64,000 bases of DNA, from positions 62,001 through 126,000 of IMG/VR virus record IMGVR_UViG_3300031772_000002; one strand, given 5' to 3'. Position numbers and translations under genes: made by a program. This DNA comes from a virus. Position 1 is the stretch's first letter. Each line of letters opens with the position of its first letter. Shown one piece after another: positions 36,096 through 46,058 of the stretch. Below the pieces are notes generated by a model. It made no database searches. It was not told where the DNA came from and saw only the letters and a list, made by a program, of their open reading frames with translations.

Positions 36096-38642
36096 ATGTA
36101 TTTTGCGCATGCACTTAAACCAAATGGTGAATCCTGGGCTTGGGGAGTAAATGAAACTGGACAATTAGGACGTAATAACACTACAGTGTATTCATCTCCT
36201 GTTGCTGTAGTTGGAAACCATGCATTTACTGATATTGCTGCAAACAACTTTTCAAATCTTAACTATGGGTCTTGTCTGGGTTTAAAAATAGACGGATCTG
36301 TATGGGCATGGGGGTATAATCCTTATGGTCAATTAGGAACTAATAATAGAACTAATTATAGCTCACCTGTTTCCGTTGTAGGCTCACATGTTTTCATAAG
36401 AGTAAGATCAGGCTGCAATCATTCATTGTTTAACAAGCAAGATGGATCAATTTGGGCTTGTGGATACAATGCTACTGGACAATTAGGTGATAACAGTACA
36501 ACAAGTAGATCATCCCCTGTTTTAGTAGTTGGCAGCCATTCATTTATAAGAATGGCCGGATCAATTGGTGGATGGCATAGTTTAGCTTTAAAAGCGAATG
36601 GCCAGGCATGGGCTTGGGGATATAATTCCGATGGGCAGTTAGGCGATGGATCTCAAACTGATAGATCATCCCCTGTCTTGGTGGTAGGATCGCATTCATT
36701 TATTAAAATTGCTGCAGGATATCTTCATACTCTAGGATTAAAAGCTGATGGTACATTATGGGCATGGGGCGACAATAGTTATGGCGGATTAGGAGATGGA
36801 TCAAGAACTGACAGATCATCACCGGTATTAGTAGTAGGGTCGCATTCATTTATTGATATAAAAGCATCAAATAGATTTTCCTTAGCCCTAAAAGCAAATG
36901 GTCAAATATGGTCTTGGGGAAACAATGCAAATGCCGCATTAGGAACTAACAATTTAACATCATACTCATCACCTGTTCTTGTTGTTGGAGGCCATTCATT
37001 CATATTAATGTCAACAGGGAGAGAGCATTGTCAGGCTTTAAAAGCAAATGGGGAAGTATGGTCATGGGGTATAGGATCTTGGGGTGATATTGGAAACAAT
37101 ACTACATTTTCATATTCATCCCCTGTTTTAGTAGTTGGAAGTCATGTTTTTACAAATTTAATGAATAATAATATATATGATCTTGGAATACCTATAATTA
37201 CAGATATAGAAGATGAAAAATTTCTAACAACAGAAACTGATATTACTATATCAGGAATGCTATTTTTAGCATCTCAAGAAATTGGAAAAGTAGAAATAGG
37301 TGACAATATTGTATATGCAAGTGCAGTAAAAAATCAGTTAACAATAAATTCATGGTCTGATACATCAATTAATGTAGATATGAGTTTAGGTATTGTTCCT
37401 GAGGGAAGTTTATGGATATTTGTTACTAATAGCGATTCTGCCACTTCTATAGGATTTCCAGTTTTTGTATCAAATGTATTAACATGGGGTAAAGAAACAA
37501 TTGGTGCAACTAATACTGCATTCACTGATTCAGTGCGTGTTATGGGCGGAACATCTCCTGATCTTGATAATATGATATTAAGAGGTGTAGCTTATCATTT
37601 TGGAACGAATCATGTAACACAATTAAGACTGGCAGTTTATTCAGGCGGTGATCTTGCTGCTGGTCCTGCTGGAGCAAATTTATTAAATGATTTTGGTCTA
37701 ACCACAGGAAGTGCTACGAACGCATGGTTTATAAAAGAATATTTGGGCCCAGATATAGTTATACCTAAAAATACATCTTTATGGATTTCAATGAAAGCTA
37801 ATGAAGCCACTTCAAATATAACTCTTTCATCTACAGCAGGTGTAGAATTTCAATCTGCCAGAGGTAGATGGAATTCTGTTTCAGTTAGCACAGATGAAAC
37901 AGTTGCTTATCCAGCCACTTGGCCTGATGATGCCGGATCTTTCCAAAATTATTGGTATGATGTTTATTTACTTTATAGTATAAAACAAACATTTTTTGGA
38001 ATAAGATTAAAGGCTGATTCAAGTCAATCATTAGCATCAGTTAGTAACTTTACACCATCAGCAAATTGTTCTGTATCATTTTGGATTAATAATTTTGATG
38101 CAAGAGCGGTTGGAGGGTATATATTAGGACATAGCGCTAATTGGAAAATATATATGACTACTGGTAGAAAAATAGTAAATTTATTAAATGGAGGAACTGC
38201 TTTTTTATCAGTCAGATCAATGAATGTCGGAACATTATATCATGTAGTTATGACAAGAGCTTCAAATAATAGTAGAAAAATTTATATAAACTCAGTTTTA
38301 GACAATAGTGATAGCGCAGGAAATGGAGCAACCGGCGCAGCTGTACTCTATATTGGAATGAAAGAAGATTCAACACTTTATTTTGATGGATTTCTTGAAG
38401 ATATTAGAATTTACAACAGAGTATTAACATTGTCTGAAATACAAACTATGTATGCATGCCCAGGAATGGATAACATAGTTTATGGTTTACTTAATAGATA
38501 TTTATTAAATGAATCTCATCAAGGAGCAACTGCAAGTGGAGCAAGTTTCATAAAAGATTGTGGACCTTCACAAATTAATATGACACCGGCAAATTCTCCT
38601 GAATATACAGGTAGTCGAATAAGAACAAGAAAATTTTTATAA
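36096..38642 (+). CDS. adhesin: RCC1 beta-propeller, IPT-like and LamG domains
   Basis: Residues 1-355 are seven RCC1 repeats of about 50 residues (SLALKANGQAWAWGYNSDGQ, LGD, SSPVLVVGSHSFI), which should form a propeller. An IPT/TIG-like strand domain follows (about 365-455), then a beta domain (about 470-630). A LamG/concanavalin-like domain (about 645-790) has CSVSFWINN, KIYINSVLDNS and YFDGFLEDIRIYNRVLTLSE. This is a receptor-binding protein layout. RCC1 repeats are better known from eukaryotic and bacterial proteins than from phage fibres. It starts two bases after the glycosyltransferase stop. Confidence 0.75.
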   Translation: MYFAHALKPNGESWAWGVNETGQLGRNNTTVYSSPVAVVGNHAFTDIAANNFSNLNYGSCLGLKIDGSVWAWGYNPYGQLGTNNRTNYSSPVSVVGSHVFIRVRSGCNHSLFNKQDGSIWACGYNATGQLGDNSTTSRSSPVLVVGSHSFIRMAGSIGGWHSLALKANGQAWAWGYNSDGQLGDGSQTDRSSPVLVVGSHSFIKIAAGYLHTLGLKADGTLWAWGDNSYGGLGDGSRTDRSSPVLVVGSHSFIDIKASNRFSLALKANGQIWSWGNNANAALGTNNLTSYSSPVLVVGGHSFILMSTGREHCQALKANGEVWSWGIGSWGDIGNNTTFSYSSPVLVVGSHVFTNLMNNNIYDLGIPIITDIEDEKFLTTETDITISGMLFLASQEIGKVEIGDNIVYASAVKNQLTINSWSDTSINVDMSLGIVPEGSLWIFVTNSDSATSIGFPVFVSNVLTWGKETIGATNTAFTDSVRVMGGTSPDLDNMILRGVAYHFGTNHVTQLRLAVYSGGDLAAGPAGANLLNDFGLTTGSATNAWFIKEYLGPDIVIPKNTSLWISMKANEATSNITLSSTAGVEFQSARGRWNSVSVSTDETVAYPATWPDDAGSFQNYWYDVYLLYSIKQTFFGIRLKADSSQSLASVSNFTPSANCSVSFWINNFDARAVGGYILGHSANWKIYMTTGRKIVNLLNGGTAFLSVRSMNVGTLYHVVMTRASNNSRKIYINSVLDNSDSAGNGATGAAVLYIGMKEDSTLYFDGFLEDIRIYNRVLTLSEIQTMYACPGMDNIVYGLLNRYLLNESHQGATASGASFIKDCGPSQINMTPANSPEYTGSRIRTRKFL

Positions 38643-38657
38643 GAAAAGGAATTAAAA

Positions 38658-40490
38658 ATGGCGACAGTATTGCATCGAACTAATAAAGAAGTTTTGTATA
38701 GTGTAAACACTCCTGATTATTCAGACGTTGATTGGATAATTAATCCTGATTTAGTATATGTTTTAGGTGTTCCAAAAAAATATTGGAAAATCACAGGAGA
38801 CGTTGTATCAGAAATGAACCAATCTGAAAAAGATATTGTCGATGCAGCGTTGCTTCCACAAACAAAAATTGACAGGAAAAACTTTTTACGAACTTCAGCT
38901 GATAATTTAATTATTAATCAAGGTTATACAATTGAAAAACAATTAACATTAAATACTCTATATGCAAATAGTACTCAAATTAAAAGTAATAGATATAAGT
39001 ATATTAATGATTGGGCACTCTGGATTGAACTAATTAATCAGGAAGTTAAAACTAAACAGGATCTTGTTGATGCTCAAACAACAATTGATGATGTAAATTC
39101 AATAATACTTGATTCTTCAACATTAATAGCAGCAGATCCAGGGGTTACCTTAAAAGAAACTATTGAAACTACAGATGATATGGATTTAGCTTCATTCTTG
39201 GATTCCAATGCAATAGTTGAAGATACACCAACAGGTATTATTGGGCCTTTTTATTTAATGCAAATTTTAATGAATAGAAGAGAATTATTCAATGATACAG
39301 AAAATCCCTTATATCACTCAAGTGTAACTCCTATACTTGGAGACGATGGTTACTTAGTAGACCATGCCAATAGAATAAATAATGTTGAAATAATACATGG
39401 AAAATTAGGTTGGCATAATCAACAACTGCAACAAGCATTATACAAACAACCTAAAGATTTACTTATTTATTATGGATGGTTGAATTCATTTAATTCAGCC
39501 ACAAATGGTTGGAATAACGAATTAGTTGCTCAGGAAATGGCTAAATATCAAATTATTGTTATGGGTGATGGTATAGAAAATCCTACTCACGGAGATTATG
39601 CAAATTCACAAATAATAATCGCAAGAATAAAAGTCCTAAATCCATCCACGCTAATTTTTGGTTATGTTGCTGCAGCTCAAACATTCGTGAGTTTTGAAGC
39701 AAAGGTAGATCAATGGAACACTCTTGCAGTTCATGGAATTTTTATTGATGAAGCAGGGTATGATTATGGTAAAACAAGAGCAGAATTTAATACAATGGTA
39801 GATTATGTTCATAGTAAAACAAATTCAAAAATATGTTTTGCCAATTCTTGGAATACTGATCACATACTAGGAATAGCTAATGATGTTAGTTTTCCAAACT
39901 CAACATTTAATAATCCTATAGTTGAATCAAAACTTAATAATACCGATTGGATATTATTGGAAAGTTTTCCAATAAATACCACAGCTTATTCAGGAAATAA
40001 TGGATATGAATCTAAAGGTGATTGGATTATTAGAGGAAATAAAGCTGTAGCTTTAAGATATACTTATGGCGTGAACTTCGCAGCCTGTGGAATTATTAAT
40101 GATGGCAATGCCTCTGAAGTTAATCTTTTTAAATTTGGATTTATATCATTGTTAATGTTTTCTTTGGAGTCGTTTGGAACATCAGATGTAGGGTATGGTG
40201 CAGGATCAGCTAAAACTAAATTAATAACCAGACCTGATGTTTCTAATATTGGTATTGTATGGTATATATATCCATCAGTAGTTAATAATACAGCGGATAC
40301 AGATAAATATTATAGGTATCTTGAAAGTGCAAGATTGGAATTGGATTTTTCAACAGGAGCACAAACAAGTTTAATAAGAACAACAAGTAAATTAAGCACT
40401 ATAGTGGATGCAGATGGAACATTGGCAGATGCTACTATTAAAATAAATATTATTATAGATAAATTACAGGAATTAGGATTAATTGAATAA
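38658..40490 (+). CDS. fibre/adhesin with TIM-barrel glycosidase-like domain (spherulin-4/GH114-like)
   Basis: The 610-residue protein has a virion-attachment-like N-terminal part (about 1-260, helical, with LVDAQTTIDDVNSIILDSS). From about 268 a TIM-barrel-like domain has LLIYYGWLNS, IVMGDGIENP, IFGYVAAAQTF, HGIFIDEAGYDYGKTR and KICFANSW. The pattern Y-Y...W, G-Y-V, G-I-F-x-D-E-A is typical of spherulin-4/GH135 and GH114 glycosidases, with Asp/Glu of FIDEAG as likely active-site residues. It may degrade an exopolysaccharide during adsorption. The enzymatic call is moderate. Confidence 0.5.
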   Translation: MATVLHRTNKEVLYSVNTPDYSDVDWIINPDLVYVLGVPKKYWKITGDVVSEMNQSEKDIVDAALLPQTKIDRKNFLRTSADNLIINQGYTIEKQLTLNTLYANSTQIKSNRYKYINDWALWIELINQEVKTKQDLVDAQTTIDDVNSIILDSSTLIAADPGVTLKETIETTDDMDLASFLDSNAIVEDTPTGIIGPFYLMQILMNRRELFNDTENPLYHSSVTPILGDDGYLVDHANRINNVEIIHGKLGWHNQQLQQALYKQPKDLLIYYGWLNSFNSATNGWNNELVAQEMAKYQIIVMGDGIENPTHGDYANSQIIIARIKVLNPSTLIFGYVAAAQTFVSFEAKVDQWNTLAVHGIFIDEAGYDYGKTRAEFNTMVDYVHSKTNSKICFANSWNTDHILGIANDVSFPNSTFNNPIVESKLNNTDWILLESFPINTTAYSGNNGYESKGDWIIRGNKAVALRYTYGVNFAACGIINDGNASEVNLFKFGFISLLMFSLESFGTSDVGYGAGSAKTKLITRPDVSNIGIVWYIYPSVVNNTADTDKYYRYLESARLELDFSTGAQTSLIRTTSKLSTIVDADGTLADATIKINIIIDKLQELGLIE

Positions 40491-40499
40491 AGAATAATT

Positions 40500-40919
40500 A
40501 TGTCAACATTATATTCAAATTTTGTTTGGGAAGGATTATCAGCTGAAACAAAACCAACCTATGTACAAGGCGCAAGAGATGGTCATTTATTTAAAGAATT
40601 AGATAAAGGATTAACTTATATAAGACGATTGGGTATATGGGAATCAATGGGTGTAGGTTTGTCTTTTATTATGGCTACTAAATCTGGAAAAATAACAACA
40701 AATTCAAGCGGATACTTTGATGTAATATTCAATACTCCATTTTCTGATAATCAATATATAGTTAATCTTACTTGTGAATATTCTACAACTAAAACATCAA
40801 TTACTACATTTGGTAGTATCACTGCAAATGGTTTTAGAATTTGGACTAAAAAAACTAATGGAAGTATAGAATCAGGTGTAGTAGTTTCATGGCTTGTAAC
40901 TAGAAATTATAATCCTTAA
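40500..40919 (+). CDS. short fibre / receptor-binding protein
   Basis: The 139-residue protein has an N-terminal segment (FVWEGLSAETKPTYVQGARD) and a beta-sandwich with YFDVIFNTPFSDNQYIVNLT and GFRIWTKKTNGS. The 'F-x-T-P-F-x-D-x-x-Y-x-V' strand pair resembles H-type lectin-like tips of phage fibres. It lies among other fibre genes, and its small size suggests an accessory tip protein. Confidence 0.5.
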   Translation: MSTLYSNFVWEGLSAETKPTYVQGARDGHLFKELDKGLTYIRRLGIWESMGVGLSFIMATKSGKITTNSSGYFDVIFNTPFSDNQYIVNLTCEYSTTKTSITTFGSITANGFRIWTKKTNGSIESGVVVSWLVTRNYNP

Positions 40920-40942
40920 TTAATTTACAGAATGGAGTATGA

Positions 40943-41332
40943 ATGGGTTGGATTAAAACTGGATGGATTGATGTAATAGGAACTGAACTTTTAAAAGTTA
41001 TAGTAGGACCATCAAGTTCAGATTCAGAAGATGTATCAACATATAACGAAATTACTATTAGAGCAAGCATTACTTTTGGTGGAAGTTCACCTAAAGGAAA
41101 TGCTATAATTAATGTATACAATATAAATACATCAAGCGGTGGGTCGGATACTCCTGATACAGAGCCAATATTAAGTAGAATTATTAAAAAAGAATTATCA
41201 TCAGAAGTAATAATTACTATTCCAAATATTAAAACAACAACATTAGATAGTTTAAAAATTGAAATTGTTAATGAAGATGTTAATGACAATATATCCGTAT
41301 GGATATCAATTATGCATTCTTATGCTGAATAA
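40943..41332 (+). CDS. paralogue of the N-terminal domain of the 30961 fibre
   Basis: The 129-residue product (MGWIKTGWIDVIGTEL, ITFGGSSPKGNAIINVYN, LDSLKIEIVNEDVND, ISVWISIM) matches residues 1-135 of the repeat fibre motif for motif (W-x-DVIGTE, FGGSPxGNA, DSLxIEVxN, VWVSxM). It is a single-domain protein lacking repeats and tip, possibly an adaptor or decoration protein, or a fibre base left after recombination. Confidence 0.65.
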   Translation: MGWIKTGWIDVIGTELLKVIVGPSSSDSEDVSTYNEITIRASITFGGSSPKGNAIINVYNINTSSGGSDTPDTEPILSRIIKKELSSEVIITIPNIKTTTLDSLKIEIVNEDVNDNISVWISIMHSYAE

Positions 41333-41334
41333 TT

Positions 41335-42129
41335 ATGAAAATTAATAGATCAAATGAAATTAATTTTGCTAAGTCAATTACACAATTTATAATTGGCGCC
41401 TGGGTATGTATTGAAAACTCTGGTAAAATTTTATTTGATTATTCTAAAAATTCAGTTGATGGAATTCTTGATGGAAATACATTATTTGATTCAGATATAT
41501 TCGGTTCTGTTTTAAAATTTTCGGGAAACTCAAGTGTTATTATTGATAGTTCTAAATTTGTATTTCCTCAAGAAGTTTTTTCATTATTAACAAGAGTTAA
41601 ATTTAATAATATTGGAAATATAGAAACAATTTGGTCTGCTTATGATGGCGCCGCTGATATTCATAGCCATTTATATAAAGACGATTTTGAAATTATTCAC
41701 ATATCTTTAGGAGACGGCGCATCGGTTGTTGATAAAACATTTTCTACAATTGTTAATGCAAATGAATGGATTGATATAGGAATTGCATGGAATTCTGAAT
41801 CTAATATAATTAAAGGTTATATTAATGGTATTGAAGATTTTTCAGATACTATAAATTTAACATTAAAAAGTTCATTAATAGAAAATATATTAATTGGAAA
41901 AAAACCTGGATTAGTAGATAATCAATTTGATGGAAATATTACTTTTTTTTATGTATGGAATAGATGTGTTAATAATACTGAATTTAAAATATTAAATATT
42001 GATCCGTATTTTATATTTAAAAATGATCAATTAATTAATATTTTACTTTCAGATTTAAAAGAAGAAATATTATTATCTCGTGCTATTTGTAGAGGCGTTG
42101 GAGAAGGTGTTATGGTTGGAATCGGATAA
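41335..42129 (+). CDS. LamG/concanavalin-like fibre protein
   Basis: The 264-residue protein has LKFSGNSSVIIDSSKFVFPQ, FSLLTRVKFNN, WIDIGIAWNSESNIIKGYIN and FDGNITFFYVWNRC, the strand order of a LamG-type sandwich that binds sugars. It starts two bases after the previous gene. The C-terminus ends GVGEGVMVGIG, a Gly-rich tail. Confidence 0.55.
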   Translation: MKINRSNEINFAKSITQFIIGAWVCIENSGKILFDYSKNSVDGILDGNTLFDSDIFGSVLKFSGNSSVIIDSSKFVFPQEVFSLLTRVKFNNIGNIETIWSAYDGAADIHSHLYKDDFEIIHISLGDGASVVDKTFSTIVNANEWIDIGIAWNSESNIIKGYINGIEDFSDTINLTLKSSLIENILIGKKPGLVDNQFDGNITFFYVWNRCVNNTEFKILNIDPYFIFKNDQLINILLSDLKEEILLSRAICRGVGEGVMVGIG

Positions 42130-42143
42130 TTTAAGGAGAAAAT

Positions 42144-43976
42144 ATGGAAATTTTTAGAGAATCTGAAGTTGCATCAATATTTACTGTTCCATTAATTGAT
42201 GCATCAAAAAGACCTAGTTATAAAGCAAATCCAACTCTTGAAGCTGGTGATGTAAAAGTAATAAGACATACCGGTGGGGCATGGGATGTTTCAAATATTG
42301 CATCATTGCCATCAGCAATTGTTGGCGCGACATCAAATGTTTTAGTGTCTTTAACTGATACTGAATTAACATCTGATGATTTAAAATATCCAATTATTGT
42401 ACAGTTTATAGATCAAACCGCCATAAACGAATGGGACAATCAAACTGTTATAATATGGACTCAAGTTTTAAATGTTGATCTTCTTAAAATTAATCATGAA
42501 TCTATTAGTGGAAATGATGCAATATTAAATTTAAAACAATTAAATATTGTATGCGATTCAGGAAAAGCGGTTAATATTGAATCTTTAGATAATATAGGAA
42601 TTGATATTAAGGGCGGAGAAACGTATGAAGGAGTAAAAATAGAAGGTGGCGATGATGGGAATGGTTTAACAATATCAGCAGGTGAATCAGCTCATGGTAT
42701 AGAAATAAATGCAGGTACTAACGGGGGCTATGCAGTTAAAATTCGTAATGATTATAGTGGGCCTGCTGTTTCAATACAAGCTATTGATGGGGCAGGGTTA
42801 GATTGTTCTGGTAAAACTGCTGGAATAAAAACAATAGCAACTGAAGGGGCTGGAATATTAATAGAAGGTGGTGGCGGACCTGGTATTGAAGTTATTGGTG
42901 ATGATGGATTTTCTGGAATCTTAGCAAAAACTGTTGATAATGGATGCGGGATTGAAGTTATAGGCTCTTCTGACCAGCCAGGAATTAAAGTAACTGGTGG
43001 TCTTACTGGAGATGGTATGCGCATAGAAGCTGGTCCTAATGGCAATGGAAACGGTTTAGCCGTACAAGGACAATCTGATGGAATATATGCGTATAGTCAG
43101 GACGGAGCTAATGGCATGTATTTACAAGGTGACGGGGAAGGGTCAGGTTTGTATATAGCAGGAGGAATTGAAGGAAATGGTATAGATGTTGATTCCGGTC
43201 CTACTACAGGAAATGGTATAAATATTTTAAGCGATGTTGGAATTGGAATAAATGTACAAGGTGGATTGGATAAGCCTGGAATTAAAGTGTCAGGAGGAAT
43301 TACAGGAAATGCCATAGAAATTGTTGGTGGGGCTACATCTGGAAATGGAATTGATATATCTACCATTGAAGGTTTAGGGATTAAAATTATTGCTGGTGGT
43401 ACTGAAAAAGATGGAATATCAATTCAAGGATCTCCTGATGGCAATGGTATTAAAATTGATGGATTCGGAATAGGGCATGGTATTAAAATTGCTGCAGGAA
43501 TTGAAGGGAGTGGTATTGTAGTGTATGGAGGATCTGATCTTGAACTTGGAGGACCTGCTATAGATTTAATTGGATCAAATACAAATACATATGCTGTTCA
43601 AATTCATGGAGGCATGTCAATGGTATCAAATACTGCTCTTCCTGGATTGTTAATTACAGGAGATAGTGAATCTCCTGGAGTGTCTATTGCGGGTGGTTCA
43701 TCTGGAAATGGCATTGATATTGTTGGGGCAGTTGGGCCTTCATTCTATGATATTAACGCTAAAGAAGTAATAGGGCTTACACATTTAGATAGTGAAATTG
43801 ATACTGTTCCTATATCTGAAGTTCTTGAACTTGTTATGGCTATGGTGAATGGTCGATTTGTAAAAGACGATCCTGAACCTGGACAAATTACATTTTATAA
43901 ACGCGACGATGTGACTCCATTATTTACTGTAGCAGTAACTGAAACAGAACGTGAGCGTACTGATATTCCTGAGTAA
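42144..43976 (+). CDS. glycine-rich beta-helix fibre
   Basis: After an N-terminal domain (about 1-115), residues 130-540 consist of short repeats of the type GNGIDI-x-GG or PGIKVSGG at about 14-17 residue spacing, with Gly at turns and alternating Ile/Val. This suggests a long, thin beta-helix or trimeric beta-prism shaft. The C-terminus (about 545-610) is a separate charged domain. AAGGAG precedes the start. Repeats at the DNA level are degenerate. Confidence 0.6.
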   Translation: MEIFRESEVASIFTVPLIDASKRPSYKANPTLEAGDVKVIRHTGGAWDVSNIASLPSAIVGATSNVLVSLTDTELTSDDLKYPIIVQFIDQTAINEWDNQTVIIWTQVLNVDLLKINHESISGNDAILNLKQLNIVCDSGKAVNIESLDNIGIDIKGGETYEGVKIEGGDDGNGLTISAGESAHGIEINAGTNGGYAVKIRNDYSGPAVSIQAIDGAGLDCSGKTAGIKTIATEGAGILIEGGGGPGIEVIGDDGFSGILAKTVDNGCGIEVIGSSDQPGIKVTGGLTGDGMRIEAGPNGNGNGLAVQGQSDGIYAYSQDGANGMYLQGDGEGSGLYIAGGIEGNGIDVDSGPTTGNGINILSDVGIGINVQGGLDKPGIKVSGGITGNAIEIVGGATSGNGIDISTIEGLGIKIIAGGTEKDGISIQGSPDGNGIKIDGFGIGHGIKIAAGIEGSGIVVYGGSDLELGGPAIDLIGSNTNTYAVQIHGGMSMVSNTALPGLLITGDSESPGVSIAGGSSGNGIDIVGAVGPSFYDINAKEVIGLTHLDSEIDTVPISEVLELVMAMVNGRFVKDDPEPGQITFYKRDDVTPLFTVAVTETERERTDIPE

Positions 43977-43990
43977 TACGAAAGATTGAA

Positions 43991-46042
43991 ATGGAAACAA
44001 TTTTAACAACTGTAGATAATATATCCGTATATGGATTCAAATATCAAGGATCTAATATATTATTAGCAACATATGGATATCTTGATATTGATGATGCAAG
44101 ACCTATTCCAAGTTTACCAGCAAGAATTGATGAATCTCCTTCTGAATATGTTAATATTGAAGAAATGACAGGTCTTGTTTTTTGGAATTATATTTCTACT
44201 TTTTGGAATTATTTAACAGAAAAAGATCGTGATATTTTTGAAAATTTTTGGGATGGATTAACAAAAGCTAGTTATAGTTTATATGATAAATCTAAACGTT
44301 TTTTTAATTTAACAAATCCTGAAAATACAAATATTAACATTAGTGAATATTATTATGATGTTTTAATCGGACCACTTAATTCTATACCTACTAATCTCGA
44401 TCCAACTTCAAAAAATCCTAATTATATAATTCGTCCTATTAATAAAATACTTATTGAACCTGAATATGATTCAAATGAAAATCCAATATATAATGATTTA
44501 ATAGAAATAGAACGTAACGATTATTATAAAATAAGAGATATTGGAATAGGGCAATATATTATTATTAAATTAAATGATGAAAATATTAATAATAAATATT
44601 TTAAAATTATAGACTTACTTTCATCAGAAGAAATTGACAATCGTTACTATCCAGCATCAAGTAAAATTATAGTTAATGATGAATTGGTTGATGCCAAACC
44701 ATCATTTAAATATATAATTAAAATAGATGGAGATTTATCATATATTAAAGACAACACATTTACTATATATTTAACTACTGGATTGTCTTATCAAATTGAC
44801 AATTATATAACAGATCTTCCTGTATTGAAAAGTTTTATAAGTCAACAATATGGAACTTCATTTTATGAAAATGTAGATTATTTATTTTATAATCATACTG
44901 TTGAATTTATTAATAATATTTTTAGTAATGGAAATCTTGAATTCGATACTTATTTATATTGTCCTAATTCAAAATCAATTGAATACATGTTATATGAAAC
45001 ATATGGAACTCTTGTTGATTTGAGTGATTGGGAGTCTTATGGACATGATGTTATTTCCGGCAAGGCGTCAATAAATTCACTATTATTATCTATCCAAAAT
45101 TCTAACACTCTTTCATATTATAATAGGGCTTTAAATATCTATTATGGAATGCCTGTTGCTCCTGAAGATGCTACAGTAATAGGATTGTATGAATCGTATG
45201 CGTATGAAGTTTTATCAAAATCAGAATCTTATATTACTATTAAACTTAAATCAGGATCTTCAATGCATCCATTTATCCAGAATGGAACAGTTTTACTTGT
45301 TGAAGGAAAATCTGAAATAATGGTATATTCTGTTATTAACAGATTAACTGGAGAATTAAGATTGTACGAAAGTAATAATGTAGCTGTTGGGGATTTTGTA
45401 TATGTAAAACTTAATAATAAATATGGTATTAATGGTTTTAGAAAAGAAGTTGGTGAATTGCCAGGATCAATAGATATTCAAACTGAGTATGATGCAGATA
45501 AAATACAACATATTATTGATATTATTCAATATTTAACAGATAATAAACAATATCCTGAAATTTTAGTATATGGAACAGAATTATTAGAGTATAATTATAA
45601 TGGTATCTACCATATAACTAAATCTGAAAAAGTATTTTATGATACTAGATTAAAAATTTATCTTAAATCAAATAATGATAGTACTATATATAATGATTTT
45701 ATTGTAAAAGGAGACTCTCGATTACATGGAGGATTTGTTCATATTCCATGGCCAACTCATAAATTTTTATATTTATATCTTAAATCAAAAAGATACTATA
45801 AGGTGTATATAGATACATCCCTTGATACTATATATGATACCGGAGATGAAGTTAAAAAATATGACGTTATCACTCGAAACGTTTCTGCTGTTGATAATGA
45901 AATGTTTAAAGGTTGGGTTGAATTTGATCAATTTAGAAGATATAATGGATTAAATATAGAATCTAATCATATTGAGTTAACAAGTACAATGCCAATGGCA
46001 AAATTTGGAGAATATTTTCCTGGAAGCGTTTTGTTAAAATAA
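43991..46042 (+). CDS. baseplate/tail structural protein
   Basis: The 683-residue protein begins METILTTVDNISVYGFKYQG, with aromatic segments (VFWNYISTFWNYLTEKDRDI). A central stretch NTLSYYNRALNIYYGMPVAP followed by GLYESYAYEV resembles a pattern in virion proteins of large phages. The rest is strand-rich. No enzymatic motif seen. It may connect fibres to the baseplate, since it separates two sets of fibre genes. Confidence 0.5.
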   Translation: METILTTVDNISVYGFKYQGSNILLATYGYLDIDDARPIPSLPARIDESPSEYVNIEEMTGLVFWNYISTFWNYLTEKDRDIFENFWDGLTKASYSLYDKSKRFFNLTNPENTNINISEYYYDVLIGPLNSIPTNLDPTSKNPNYIIRPINKILIEPEYDSNENPIYNDLIEIERNDYYKIRDIGIGQYIIIKLNDENINNKYFKIIDLLSSEEIDNRYYPASSKIIVNDELVDAKPSFKYIIKIDGDLSYIKDNTFTIYLTTGLSYQIDNYITDLPVLKSFISQQYGTSFYENVDYLFYNHTVEFINNIFSNGNLEFDTYLYCPNSKSIEYMLYETYGTLVDLSDWESYGHDVISGKASINSLLLSIQNSNTLSYYNRALNIYYGMPVAPEDATVIGLYESYAYEVLSKSESYITIKLKSGSSMHPFIQNGTVLLVEGKSEIMVYSVINRLTGELRLYESNNVAVGDFVYVKLNNKYGINGFRKEVGELPGSIDIQTEYDADKIQHIIDIIQYLTDNKQYPEILVYGTELLEYNYNGIYHITKSEKVFYDTRLKIYLKSNNDSTIYNDFIVKGDSRLHGGFVHIPWPTHKFLYLYLKSKRYYKVYIDTSLDTIYDTGDEVKKYDVITRNVSAVDNEMFKGWVEFDQFRRYNGLNIESNHIELTSTMPMAKFGEYFPGSVLLK

Positions 46043-46058
46043 TTTAAAAGGATTTTCA

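Noticed and set aside
42752-43366. Pro/Ile-rich open frames on the minus strand opposite the glycine-rich fibre
   Set aside because: They mirror the Gly-rich repeats of 42144-43976 (Gly codons read as Pro on the other strand) and lack ribosome sites.
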